NCBI RefSeq assembly: GCF_018334155.1
Contig: NZ_JAGXTP010000001.1
Location: forward strand, 2,170,001 to 2,234,000
Direction: 5' to 3'
From: Devosia litorisediminis
GTDB lineage: Bacteria; Pseudomonadota; Alphaproteobacteria; Rhizobiales; Devosiaceae
DNA: 64,000 bases
Shown here: positions 35,206 through 43,619 of the stretch, piece by piece
How positions within the stretch are numbered: the stretch's first letter is position 1
How the letters are laid out: the number at the start of each line of letters is the position of its first letter
The notes under the pieces: generated by a model
Told to the model about the DNA's origin: nothing
Databases searched by the model: none
What the model saw: only the letters and a program-made list of their open reading frames with translations
Made by a program: the position numbers and the translations under genes

Positions 35206-35856
35206 TCAGACCCAACTCTCGCGCAACTGCGCCAGGCTTGCGGCGGCCGCTTGGCTGCGGTCGGCCACCTGTTGTGTTCGCATTTTCCGGGCCGCCATGT
35301 CGGCCAGAAAAGCGGCAACATCATCGAGCGAAGCGGGTCGCTCCAGCAGCGCCACCAAAGCCGGCAGATCGTCGCGGTATTCACGCAATCCTGGCGGATT
35401 GTGCCTGGCGTCAATCGGGTCCCATTCCCGGTGCAGAATCGCATTGACGCCGTTGAGCTTGTCAGCGGCCCTGACAATCGCCTCCGCGCCCGGCAGCAAT
35501 TGTGCCTTGAAGAATTTCGGGTGGGTAAGCAGCAGGGTAATTTCTGCCTTGCTCAAGATGCTGTCGGGATAGTCCGGTCGTGCTGCAGACTTGCGATCCA
35601 GCCCGAGGGTGACGTCATACTGGTCCGCCGGCAGTCGGGCCGTTGACACGATCTCGATATAACCACCATCGGCATAGGTCCGGGTTCTGCCGTCGCGCGC
35701 AAACCTGTAGGCTATCTGTGTGGTCACGTGACGCGCCGAGAAGCTGCTACTGTCGGCCCTGTAGACGAGCAGCAGTTTCTCCTGGCCGCCGGCACCCAGC
35801 CCAAAGATCACGTCGCCGACTGTGATGGCGTTGAGGGCCTGCACTCTTAATGGCAT
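35206..35856 (-). CDS. Unrecognised cargo protein in GTA insertion (possible immunity partner)
   Basis: Protein of 216 residues starting MPLRVQALNAITVGDVIFGL. AGGTGAGG lies seven bases before the ATG at 35856, and the start is eight bases after the stop of the preceding cargo gene, so the two form an operon. Residues 1-90 look beta-rich. Residues about 136-192 (ILHREWDPIDARHNPPGL, EYRDDLPALVALLERPAS) resemble a small acidic helical domain I have seen in many unannotated bacterial proteins, but I cannot name it. No catalytic motif or membrane segment is visible. An immunity or partner role rests only on gene order. The flanking portal duplication shows that it is an acquired gene. Confidence 0.75.
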   Translation of the reverse strand: MPLRVQALNAITVGDVIFGLGAGGQEKLLLVYRADSSSFSARHVTTQIAYRFARDGRTRTYADGGYIEIVSTARLPADQYDVTLGLDRKSAARPDYPDSILSKAEITLLLTHPKFFKAQLLPGAEAIVRAADKLNGVNAILHREWDPIDARHNPPGLREYRDDLPALVALLERPASLDDVAAFLADMAARKMRTQQVADRSQAAAASLAQLRESWV

Positions 35857-35864
35857 CGAAAGCC

Positions 35865-36239
35865 TCACCTTGACTGGGTCTGCTCGAATGGTCGGAGCGT
35901 TTCTTCTTGCTCCCCGTGGGGCAGACCCTGAATTCCCAGAAACTTTATGGCGCAATCCCGACAAAGGTTCTTGCCGAAGATCGTGTACATTCCCGTCGTA
36001 CCAAATGTCCCTCCCAGCTGGCAGCCACCGGAGAACCCATCGCAACGGGAGCCCGCCGCAACATGCAAGCGGTCAGTGACCCACTGCCCGCCTTCCGGTG
36101 TGCCCTTTGGCGCTCGTGGCTGATCGGCACGGTAGCGCTTCTCGAGCGCCCGGGCCAGCATGCCAAGCTTCATCTCGAGCGTGGCCAATCGGACGGCAGC
36201 GATCAAGGCACGCAGCCGGATTTGCAGAAAACGCGACAT
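35865..36239 (-). CDS. Unrecognised cargo protein with GGQW linker motif and four-cysteine tail
   Basis: Protein of 124 residues directly downstream of the portal gene (eight bases from its stop; GAGG overlaps that stop). Residues 1-35 form one amphipathic basic helix (MSRFLQIRLRALIAAVRLAT). Residues 41-53 read PRAPKGTPEGGQW, a motif I associate with linkers ahead of variable C-terminal domains in rhizobial phage and GTA proteins. The tail has Cys66, Cys73, Cys93 and Cys96, possibly a zinc or disulphide knot. The helix plus linker could dock the protein on the GTA particle, and the variable tail could be an effector. That is inference; no enzyme motif is visible. Confidence 0.75.
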   Translation of the reverse strand: MSRFLQIRLRALIAAVRLATLEMKLGMLARALEKRYRADQPRAPKGTPEGGQWVTDRLHVAAGSRCDGFSGGCQLGGTFGTTGMYTIFGKNLCRDCAIKFLGIQGLPHGEQEETLRPFEQTQSR

Positions 36240-36247
36240 GACGAACC

Positions 36248-37402
36248 TCAGATCCCCAACATCGCCCGCTTCTCCGCATCGCTGAGAAACTCCGCGCTGC
36301 CGACCCGGCTCCACAGTGCCGCGCGGTCTTCGGCCAGGGCTTCGACGCCGTCGAAATCCGGTGCAATCGTCGCCCCGTCGAAGGCCGGGGCCAGCCAATT
36401 GCTGAGTTCATCGGCCACGCGGACCACCAGAGGGATCAGGGTCTGCCGCCACAGGGCGCGGTTGGCTTCGGCCAGATTGGCGTAGGTATTGTCGCCAGGA
36501 ATCCCCAGCAGCATGGGCGGCACGCCGAAGGCCAGGGCTATGTCGCGGGCGGCGGCGTGCTTGGCGTCGATGAAATCCATGTCGCGGGGGCTCAGCGCGA
36601 TGGTCTTCCAGTCCAGCCCGCCTTCGAGCACCATGGGCCGCCCGGCATTGCCCGCCCCGGCGAAATTGGCTTCGAGCTCATCCTTGAGCCGGTTGAACTG
36701 GTCTTCGGTCAGCGTGCCCGCCGCCATGGAATAGACCAGCGCCCCGCTGGGCCGCGCTGCATTGTCGAGCAACGCCTTGTTCCACTGCCCGGCGGCGTTG
36801 TGGATATCGAGGCTGGTCTGGGCGGCGTCGAGCGGCGCCATGCCGTAGTGATCGTCGAGTGGGTGAAACAGCGCCATGTGCAGCACCGCGGGCAGCGGCT
36901 CACTGTCCTGGCGCAGGCGCTGGCTGCGCCCGCCCACGGTATAGTCATAGGCCATCGGCCAGCCATCGGCGCCGGCCACCACCTTCATGCGGTCGGGCCG
37001 CAGGCAGAACAGCCCCCGCACCGCACCATCAATCATGCCCGCCTGCAGATAGGCGTTCCCCGCCGTCTGCAGATAGGCATAGACCGCCTCGAGCAGCTCG
37101 CCGCCCGATTGGCGCGCATTGGGCCGCCCCAGCAGTTCACTTAGCGGATGCTCCTCCACGCGCTGGCCGTTCACGCTGACCACCAGCGGCACCCGATTGG
37201 CCGTCTCGGCGATCAGCCGCACGCAGCGATAGACCACCGGGTTGCGCGCAAAGCCCTGATTGACCAGGCTGGCAAAGCCGCGCTGGCTCCAGTTTGCCGC
37301 GCCCAGCTGGTTGAGGCTGAGCAGGCTGTGCCCGGCAAAATTCTTGCGTTCATCAGGCGCGTTTGTTCGCCCGCCCAGCAGGCGGTTGATCCAGTTCGGC
37401 AT
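36248..37402 (-). CDS. GTA portal protein (HK97 family, gp3-like)
   Basis: Dodecameric portal subunit of 384 residues through which DNA enters and leaves the capsid. Family segments visible are FARNPVVYRCVRLIAETANRV, PLSELLGRPNARQSG, GNAYLQAGMIDG, and FGVPPMLLGIPGDNTYANLAEANRALW near the C-terminus. Length agrees with the RcGTA portal (about 396). Its last roughly 110 bases are repeated at 35078-35190. The gene itself is complete, so the inserted module did not disrupt it. Confidence 0.95.
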   Translation of the reverse strand: MPNWINRLLGGRTNAPDERKNFAGHSLLSLNQLGAANWSQRGFASLVNQGFARNPVVYRCVRLIAETANRVPLVVSVNGQRVEEHPLSELLGRPNARQSGGELLEAVYAYLQTAGNAYLQAGMIDGAVRGLFCLRPDRMKVVAGADGWPMAYDYTVGGRSQRLRQDSEPLPAVLHMALFHPLDDHYGMAPLDAAQTSLDIHNAAGQWNKALLDNAARPSGALVYSMAAGTLTEDQFNRLKDELEANFAGAGNAGRPMVLEGGLDWKTIALSPRDMDFIDAKHAAARDIALAFGVPPMLLGIPGDNTYANLAEANRALWRQTLIPLVVRVADELSNWLAPAFDGATIAPDFDGVEALAEDRAALWSRVGSAEFLSDAEKRAMLGI

Positions 37403-37420
37403 GGTTTGGTTCCTTGAACT

Positions 37421-38677
37421 CTAAAGCCCGCGCACCCGTGGCTGCACATCGTTGAGCAACAGCTCGGTGATTGCCCAGACCAGCGCATCGACCCGGTCGG
37501 GCGAATGGCCATCGCTCTTGCCGTCAGCGCCAAAGCTGCACATTTCGTCTTCCAGCGCACTCAGCCCGGCGAGATGGGCCACCAGCCCGCGCCCATAGAG
37601 CGCTGCAACCGGTTCGGCGCGCAGCCATTTGCCGCGATTAGCGCGTACCGGTCGTACCGGTACCTTGGGATCGATCTGCGCGATCACCGAGGCCACGAGA
37701 TCGCCGCCCTGATTGACCTCGGCCACAATGCCGTCGGCCTGATGAGCATGAAACGCCGCCACGGCGCGTCGGGCCCAGCGCAGCGGCGATGCGGCGCTCA
37801 GGGTGCAATCCTCGAGCACCACCGCCTCCTCCCCCTGGCGTCCGGCAACAACAATGCCGCAGGCATCGGATCTGGCGTGGCCGGTCACCGGCGGGTCCAC
37901 CGCCACTACAATGCGCTCCAGAGCCAGACTCTGGGGCGGTCGAAACATGTTGCGCTGCCACAGCGCGCCGGGCAGATCCTCGATCAGTTCGCCATCCAGC
38001 TCCTGACGGCCCAGCACCGTGCCGCGATAGCGCGCCACCACCGCATCAAGAAATTGCGGCGCCAGCTGCGCAGAATTCTCGATGGTGGCCATGCGCGTCA
38101 CCACGGTCTGCGGGTCGGCCAGCAGGCGCTTGAGCAGCCGCGTCGGTCGCGGTGTCGTGGTCGCCATCTGCTGCGGTCGTTCGCCCAGCCGCAGCCCAAA
38201 TTGCAGCATGTCCCAGGCGTCTTCCGCGCGTGGCCATTTGCCGATCTCGTCGCACCAGGCGGCGGCAAATTGGGGGCCGCGAAAGCGATCCGGGTCGGAA
38301 GCCGAGAGCAGCGTGGCTTCGACCCCGTTGGGCCAGATCAGCTGGTGCCCGCGCAAGACGGGGCGCTCCAGCTCGGGATGCACGTTGAGCAGCCCGCTTT
38401 CGCCCCGCACCATGATCGCCAGCGCCTCGGCGATGGTTTCACCCACCAGGGCAATCGGTCCGATCCGCTGCCGGACCAGCCCGCGCACCCATTCGGCGCC
38501 TGCCCTTGTCTTGCCCGCGCCGCGCCCGCCCATCAACAGCCAGGTGGTCCAGTCCCCCTGCGGCGGCCGCTGCTTGGGCAGCGCCCATTTGTTCCAGTCA
38601 TAATACTGCGCCTCGACCTGATCATCGGTCTTGGCGGCGACTTCGGCCTGCGCCTCAGCGCTTCTTGAACTGATCAA
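37421..38677 (-). CDS. GTA terminase large subunit (gp2-like)
   Basis: Packaging motor of 418 residues. The ATPase has Walker A GGRGAGKT at residues 50-57 and Walker B AAAWCDEI with Asp143/Glu144. The nuclease half contains VVAVDPPVTGHARSDACGIV near residue 259 and DRVDALVWAITELL at the end. In GTAs this enzyme packages host DNA by headful cutting without strong sequence choice. The frame opens with TTG at 38677, overlapping the small terminase stop by 23 bases; no later ATG precedes the ATPase. It is complete. Confidence 0.95.
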   Translation of the reverse strand: MISSRSAEAQAEVAAKTDDQVEAQYYDWNKWALPKQRPPQGDWTTWLLMGGRGAGKTRAGAEWVRGLVRQRIGPIALVGETIAEALAIMVRGESGLLNVHPELERPVLRGHQLIWPNGVEATLLSASDPDRFRGPQFAAAWCDEIGKWPRAEDAWDMLQFGLRLGERPQQMATTTPRPTRLLKRLLADPQTVVTRMATIENSAQLAPQFLDAVVARYRGTVLGRQELDGELIEDLPGALWQRNMFRPPQSLALERIVVAVDPPVTGHARSDACGIVVAGRQGEEAVVLEDCTLSAASPLRWARRAVAAFHAHQADGIVAEVNQGGDLVASVIAQIDPKVPVRPVRANRGKWLRAEPVAALYGRGLVAHLAGLSALEDEMCSFGADGKSDGHSPDRVDALVWAITELLLNDVQPRVRGL

Positions 38678-39131
38678 GGCGTTTGGCCAGCTTGTCGCGC
38701 AGATCGGCCATGTCCTTGCGGCTTGGCGGCTCCACGTCGCGTTCTGCGGCGCCCATCTCGATCAGCTTGTCGAGGGTCTTGGTCATGGTGGAAAGCACAT
38801 TGGCCTGCTTGTCGATCGGTTCGTTCACCGCCGCCTCCAAATTCCTGATCTGCTTGTCGAATACCTTGAGCATGCGGGCTACCAGATCGGCCTTGGTGAC
38901 GATCCGGGCCCGGCAACTCAACCAGCCCTCGCTCTGCCGCCGATAACGCAATTGGTAGGGGGTAATCCCGTGCCGCTTGCAGATCATGGCCGGCAGAAAG
39001 CTTCGGCTCTCATACTCCTGGCGAATGACAGCCCAATTCACCGCGCCAGTCTCTGCCGTCGGCTCGCTTGTGCGCATCACTGTCTCGCTGAAAAATCGGC
39101 CCGGGTCCGTGTGACCCAGTTTTCCGATCAT
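38655..39131 (-). CDS. GTA small terminase subunit (gp1-like)
   Basis: First gene of the GTA cluster, 158 residues. A helix-turn-helix-like N-terminal region (VIRQEYESRSFLPAMICKRHGITPYQLRYRR) is followed by a long charged helical segment (KADLVARMLKVFDKQIRNLE) for oligomerisation, as in TerS-like gp1 proteins. The start could be 39131 or 39077 (MRTSEPTAETG); neither has a strong ribosome binding site. In RcGTA the reduced DNA specificity of this protein is what makes packaging generalised. Confidence 0.85.
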   Translation of the reverse strand: MIGKLGHTDPGRFFSETVMRTSEPTAETGAVNWAVIRQEYESRSFLPAMICKRHGITPYQLRYRRQSEGWLSCRARIVTKADLVARMLKVFDKQIRNLEAAVNEPIDKQANVLSTMTKTLDKLIEMGAAERDVEPPSRKDMADLRDKLAKRLDQFKKR

Positions 39132-39397
39132 GTCAGAACAATAGCAGACCAGCGTGACGCGGGGATAAGAGGGGGAAGTTTCGTAGATCGGCAGGTCATT
39201 GCTGCGGCGACAGTGACGCGGCTCTGGTTCGTCTTGAATGTATCCCCTAAGCCAGTCCTTGAAGGTTGTGATCCATCAGCTAAAGACGATTAAACCATTG
39301 GGAATTCGCATTTAAGTTTCGGAAATTTGACGCCAACCTGGGGTCTGAGACTTGAGATGGGGCCGAGGGCGTGCTCAGTGCCCTCAGGAGAATAGAA
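39132..39397. promoter_or_regulatory. Intergenic region expected to hold the GTA promoter
   Basis: This 266-base gap separates the divergent GTA cluster and sunset-domain gene. It is the only place a promoter for the whole 16-kb cluster could lie upstream of gp1. It is locally less GC-rich (for example ttgggaattcgcatttaagtttcggaaatttg at 39298-39329). I could not identify a convincing -35/-10 pair or a full CtrA site (TTAA-N7-TTAA). A GafA-type activator site cannot be recognised by eye. Confidence 0.4.
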
Positions 39398-39652
39398 ATG
39401 AAACCCATTACACTCGTCGCGTCGGCGTTCATGGCTTTTGGCTTGGCCATGTTTGTTGCGACCGCCGCCACGGCAGGCGAAAATGACGCCTGCAATATCA
39501 AGGGCAATGTCAGCACCAGGGGAGAGCGAATCTACCACGTTCCCGGACAGCGATATTATGACCGCACGCGAATTAGCGCCTCACACGGAGAGCGCTGGTT
39601 CTGCTCAGAAGCAGAGGCGCGTGCTGCTGGCTGGCGCCGATCAAAGGTGTAG
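39398..39652 (+). CDS. Small exported sunset-domain protein
   Basis: Protein of 84 residues: a signal peptide (ITLVASAFMAFGLAMFVATAATA) and a single C-terminal domain with the pattern CNIKGNVSTRGERIYHVPGQ ... RWFCSEAEARAAGWRRS, the so-called sunset domain often attached to secreted nucleases in alphaproteobacteria. Two cysteines could pair. CAGGAG lies eight bases before the ATG at 39398. The function of the domain alone is not known. It faces away from the GTA cluster across a 266-base gap. Confidence 0.85.
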   Translation: MKPITLVASAFMAFGLAMFVATAATAGENDACNIKGNVSTRGERIYHVPGQRYYDRTRISASHGERWFCSEAEARAAGWRRSKV

Positions 39653-39709
39653 ACCAGAGGAGGAGCGCGCCGGGCATGGTTATGAGCCACCGCCCTGCAA
39701 ACTCTGTTG

Positions 39710-40477
39710 CTAGGTAGACATCCCGACCCGCAGAACCGCGCCCCGGGCCGTGCAATAAGTCCCAAAAGAGGCCGGACGCGCCGTGGAGCGTTCGCGGCTC
39801 ATGGCGCCGATCAGTTTAAGCGGCTGCTTTTGCCGACTGGCATCCTCAAGGCTGATATTGGGAAGTTCACAGCGCACGCAAGGCTCGCGCAGATCCAGCG
39901 CTGCCGGCCCGAAGTCCAGTGCGCGGGCGGCTTCCTCAGCAAAGGCTGCGTGGTTGCCCGACAGCACGATATTGGGGCGGAAGCGCTCGACGGCGATGGC
40001 CGACTCGCCACGTTCGGCCAGACGCGCATTGAGCGCTGCAAGCGAGACGGTGGAGACGGCGTGTACCGGGTTCAGCCCGCCCCAGCGATGGGCCTGTTCA
40101 CCGAGCCGAACAAGGCGGCAGGCTGCTCCAAGGCAGGAGCCCAGCCAGCTGGCGACGGCATCGCCCTGGTCAAACCCGGGCAGCTGATAGCCCTCCTGCT
40201 CAACCATGACTGGGCTGTCCGAGGCAATTTCGGGCAAGGGCCCCGGCCGCCCTTCGGCGTCCCTCAGCACCAGTCTGTCCATCTCAAGCTGTGCCGAAAG
40301 CAGGGCCATGCGCGGAATGTCGCCCTGCCAGAGCATGCTGCCATCGGGCCGCGTGACCAGCCATTCGCGGTCGCCGCGCAGCGAGCCGCTTGGCGTGATC
40401 TGCGCCTCTTGCACCGCCATCCCGCCCAGGGATTTGACCGGATAGAGAAACATCTGCTCGATGCGGAAGCTGGTCAT
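39710..40477 (-). CDS. MOSC-domain protein (YcbX/MOSC N-terminal type)
   Basis: Protein of 255 residues. It carries the MOSC beta-barrel N-terminal domain (QMFLYPVKSLGGMAVQEAQI, GDREWLVTRPDG) and the MOSC domain with FRPNIVLSGNHAAFAEE and LREPCVRCELPNI, including the conserved cysteine that binds molybdenum cofactor. The family reduces N-hydroxylated compounds or carries sulphur to Moco enzymes. The ATG at 40477 matches the family start MTSFRIEQ. No electron-transfer domain (2Fe-2S) is fused. Confidence 0.92.
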   Translation of the reverse strand: MTSFRIEQMFLYPVKSLGGMAVQEAQITPSGSLRGDREWLVTRPDGSMLWQGDIPRMALLSAQLEMDRLVLRDAEGRPGPLPEIASDSPVMVEQEGYQLPGFDQGDAVASWLGSCLGAACRLVRLGEQAHRWGGLNPVHAVSTVSLAALNARLAERGESAIAVERFRPNIVLSGNHAAFAEEAARALDFGPAALDLREPCVRCELPNISLEDASRQKQPLKLIGAMSRERSTARPASFGTYCTARGAVLRVGMST

Positions 40478-40517
40478 GAACATCCTTGCCGTGAGATACC
40501 GGGTTTGATCGCCAAGC

Positions 40518-42101
40518 TCATATCGCTGCCGCCACCGCTTCAGCAGCTTCAGAACAGGCCACAAGGCCCTGCGCGAAGGGATAGCGTTCCATCATGACAG
40601 GGATGGAAATGCAGAATATGTCGCTGGCAGAACGATCATCGAGCTGGAGCCGAAACTGGTCATCCGCGCTCTGGCCGCTGGTGCGCTTGAGCTGGTCAAC
40701 GGTTGCCAACGCTTGGTCGAGCTGGGTGAAACCCAGATCTGATATGGAGGCCGCATTCTGCCCACGTGCATCGATCAGCGTGCCAAAGCTTTCCGCACGA
40801 CCATCGGCGGCGAGCGCAAAAACGCCCGATCCATATCGGATAGTGCCCGTCTCGCCAAGGGCCACAACGTCCAGGCAGTTGGCGCCATGCAAGGCCAGCA
40901 GGCGCTGGATGGAAAGGTGGGGGACACAGCCATAGGCGTCGGCGAAAACCGGCGCGAGATGGCGTCGGAACCGGGCGAGATCCTTGCGGTCCAGAAAGGG
41001 GACGATCTCGCCAAAAACCTCATGGGCCCGCATCAGCGTATAGCGCCACATGATGACACGCCGGGCACGATAGTCTCGTCTGGATTGCTCGAGGTTTTCG
41101 GCGATCGCGTCGAAACCCTGGCATGCCTTGCGCATGGCGAGATAGGCCTTGCCGAAGCTTTCCGGGGTAAACCGTTTCACGTCGAGACGATCGAGGAAGT
41201 CCGGATCATCGGATGCCAATTGCTGCTTGAACAACTTGAAGGCCTTGGCCAGCAGTCCTTTCTGCCCCTCCTTGCGCAACAGGTCGAGCCGCGCTGGGGT
41301 AAAGATCATCAGCGGTTCTTCGGGAATCGGATAGAAAAAATCGGCGTCCGGGACCGTCCCCTTGCGGGAGGCCATGACAATGCGCAGCGGCTTGTCTGAC
41401 AGGGGCTTGTAGGACAGGTTCTGTTCCTCGCCTTCAAATCGGCCATAGCGGCTGGCAATACTGACGGCGGCGTCAATCGCGCTTAGCGAGGATCCCAGAA
41501 TCAGGGCCGCGCAATCACGCCCCAGTTCGATGTCCTGCACCGGATAGGGAGAGCGGTAGAGCCCCCCAACGGACGCGTTGTTGTCCGCTTCAGTCATGTG
41601 GCCGGTGGCCATGATTACGACATCAAAGCGCCGGCGGGCCCGCTTACCTTCCTTGTCGACAAAGACCGTCGTCCTGTTTCCATCCGGCTTGATGTCAAGC
41701 ACGCGGGTATTGGTCTCGATTGCAACGGTCTGCCAGGGGCCGCAGTCCTGCACCAGCCGGATGAGCTGGTCACTGTAGTAGGCACCGATCAGCACCCTGG
41801 GATAGAAATCACGGTCGCTCACCTTGTCGCGTGCGATGCCGAACCTCTTCAGCACTGCGGCATCTGCAGAACGGACCCAGTCTGAAAGCGATACCAGCAC
41901 TGGCGGAATCTCAACTGAGGTGATGTTGGCCATCATGTCCGCTGAATTGTGCAGTTCCGAATAGGGTATGCCGCAACCTGCGACCGGTCCCGCTTCAAAA
42001 ATGGTGATGTGCGACCTGGTCGCTTTCTGCAGCAGGTTCTTCAAGGTGTAGACGGCGGTTGGTCCACCCCCGACTACCGCGATCCGCTTTGTATGTGACA
42101 T
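40518..42101 (-). CDS. FAD/NAD(P)-binding protein (NAD_binding_9 family)
   Basis: Flavoprotein of 527 residues. The dinucleotide motif is KRIAVVGGGPTAVYTLKNLL at the N-terminus, followed by TIFEAGPVAGCGIPYS and a second nucleotide site in DVVIMATGH. This is the large NAD_binding_9 group of uncharacterised oxidoreductases, distinct from monooxygenases. The ATG at 42101 starts the Rossmann strand directly. It precedes the MOSC gene by 40 bases on the same strand, so they may be co-transcribed. The substrate is unknown. Confidence 0.87.
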   Translation of the reverse strand: MSHTKRIAVVGGGPTAVYTLKNLLQKATRSHITIFEAGPVAGCGIPYSELHNSADMMANITSVEIPPVLVSLSDWVRSADAAVLKRFGIARDKVSDRDFYPRVLIGAYYSDQLIRLVQDCGPWQTVAIETNTRVLDIKPDGNRTTVFVDKEGKRARRRFDVVIMATGHMTEADNNASVGGLYRSPYPVQDIELGRDCAALILGSSLSAIDAAVSIASRYGRFEGEEQNLSYKPLSDKPLRIVMASRKGTVPDADFFYPIPEEPLMIFTPARLDLLRKEGQKGLLAKAFKLFKQQLASDDPDFLDRLDVKRFTPESFGKAYLAMRKACQGFDAIAENLEQSRRDYRARRVIMWRYTLMRAHEVFGEIVPFLDRKDLARFRRHLAPVFADAYGCVPHLSIQRLLALHGANCLDVVALGETGTIRYGSGVFALAADGRAESFGTLIDARGQNAASISDLGFTQLDQALATVDQLKRTSGQSADDQFRLQLDDRSASDIFCISIPVMMERYPFAQGLVACSEAAEAVAAAI

Positions 42102-42291
42102 GTTGTTGTACCAGAAGAGCCGAGTTGTTGGGGTAACGCGCGTCGCGCAGAAAAGTACGCCCCTGCGCCGCATTCTCTGGCCAAAATATACTGCTGCCCT
42201 TGGCCAGCGTTACGCCCACCGTCAAGGTGCGGCCCGTTTGCGCGCACCTATCTCCGCCCAGGTGGGGCAGACTACAGGAGATAGACCAGAC

Positions 42292-43536
42292 TTATTCCCC
42301 GCCCTGCTCGTGCGCAAAGGCTGCTGCGTCTTCCAGCGTCTTGAGGTCGCTCTCGGCGGTCATGGCCTGGCGCGCGCGGGCGGCGGCGTCGCGGGCCATG
42401 GCGAGGGCGGGTTGCTTTAGTTCGTCGCTGGCATGGGCCAGGGTTTTTAGCCCCGCCAGCAGGCGCAGCACCACTTCGATGGTTGCGGCGCCGTCGCGGG
42501 CGATGGGGCGGAAGGCGTCGTCGATCAGATCGGCCGGATCAAGCGGCGGCGCCGAGACCAGATCATAGCGCGGTTGCTGATCCTCATTATGGGGCTGGCG
42601 GGCCACCAGCACGCGCACCAGCGTGCCGATCACGTCGATGGCCGTGCCCGCGTCATTGATGCCCGGTGACATGGCCTTGCTGGCAATTTCGCCCAGCACC
42701 ACCAGACCAAAGCGCGGATCGCTGTAAAAGGTGCGGCTGTCGCCCACGACAAAGGCCGCTGCCAGATCATCGACGCACGCGTCGGGCACGGACCCTTCAA
42801 CCAGCATGAGCGGCCGATTGGGGGCGACATAGGCGCCGGGGCGCGCGGTGATGGCGATGGTCAGCTCGTTTTCCTTGGCGATGCGCTGGAGCTTGCTGGC
42901 GTCGACATGCTGCACATAGCCCACCGAGCGGGCGTTGATGGGCATGCCCTGCGGCGCGATGATCTGCAGGCGGCAATCGAAAAACGGGTGCTCGGTGATC
43001 ATGGTGAAGGCTTCGCGGGTGGCGTGCTCGACCCGGTCAATCGTGTGGCCCACGCGACCAATGGCCGAGATCTGGCCGATCCAGCGGATCAGCGCGGTCA
43101 CCACTAGCACCACCACGCCCAGCGTCACCGCAAACAGGAACAGCCGTCCCGCCTCGCTGTAAAACCCGGCCGACAGCCCGATTATCCCGACGATGGAAAA
43201 CAGGAACGCGCCGATAAACACCGAGATCGAGGTCTGGGCGCTGCGGTCGCCGGTGATCAGCGACACGGCGCGCGGCGAGGTGGAATTGGAGGCACTCGAG
43301 AGCGCGCTGACCATGGTGGAGAGGGCAAACACCGCCACCGTCAGCAGGCTCGATGCCAGAATGGTCAGGATCGACACCACGCCGTTGGAGGGCATGGTGA
43401 ACGGCAGATTTTCCGGGGCGAAGCGAGCCAGAAACCAAGCGATGCCGATGCTCAATATGGCCACGACCGAGAACGCTGCGGGCAGAAACCACATGCGCTG
43501 CACGATCTGGCGTATCTGGAATGCAATCTGACTCAT
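42292..43536 (-). CDS. DUF2254 integral membrane protein
   Basis: Protein of 414 residues of the DUF2254 family. Four transmembrane helices occupy the first 150 residues (LPAAFSVVAILSIGIAWFLA, VVSILTILASSLLTVAVFAL, SVFIGAFLFSIVGIIGLSAG, LFLFAVTLGVVVLVVTALI). The family motif FALSTMVSALSSASNSTSPRA follows the second helix. The C-terminal soluble part has SPGINDAGTAIDVIG. The function is not known. Confidence 0.92.
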   Translation of the reverse strand: MSQIAFQIRQIVQRMWFLPAAFSVVAILSIGIAWFLARFAPENLPFTMPSNGVVSILTILASSLLTVAVFALSTMVSALSSASNSTSPRAVSLITGDRSAQTSISVFIGAFLFSIVGIIGLSAGFYSEAGRLFLFAVTLGVVVLVVTALIRWIGQISAIGRVGHTIDRVEHATREAFTMITEHPFFDCRLQIIAPQGMPINARSVGYVQHVDASKLQRIAKENELTIAITARPGAYVAPNRPLMLVEGSVPDACVDDLAAAFVVGDSRTFYSDPRFGLVVLGEIASKAMSPGINDAGTAIDVIGTLVRVLVARQPHNEDQQPRYDLVSAPPLDPADLIDDAFRPIARDGAATIEVVLRLLAGLKTLAHASDELKQPALAMARDAAARARQAMTAESDLKTLEDAAAFAHEQGGE

Positions 43537-43619
43537 GGAAGAACCCCCTGCCCTTTATAACGCGGGCGCGGGCAAAGGGTTGTCGGAAATCGACGCGGTG
43601 TCGGCGCGCGTGGGCGCGG

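Noticed and set aside
22908..39131. Interpretation of the phage-like cluster as an inducible prophage
   Set aside because: There is no integrase, repressor, replication gene, att site or tRNA target, and gene order and lengths match RcGTA one for one.
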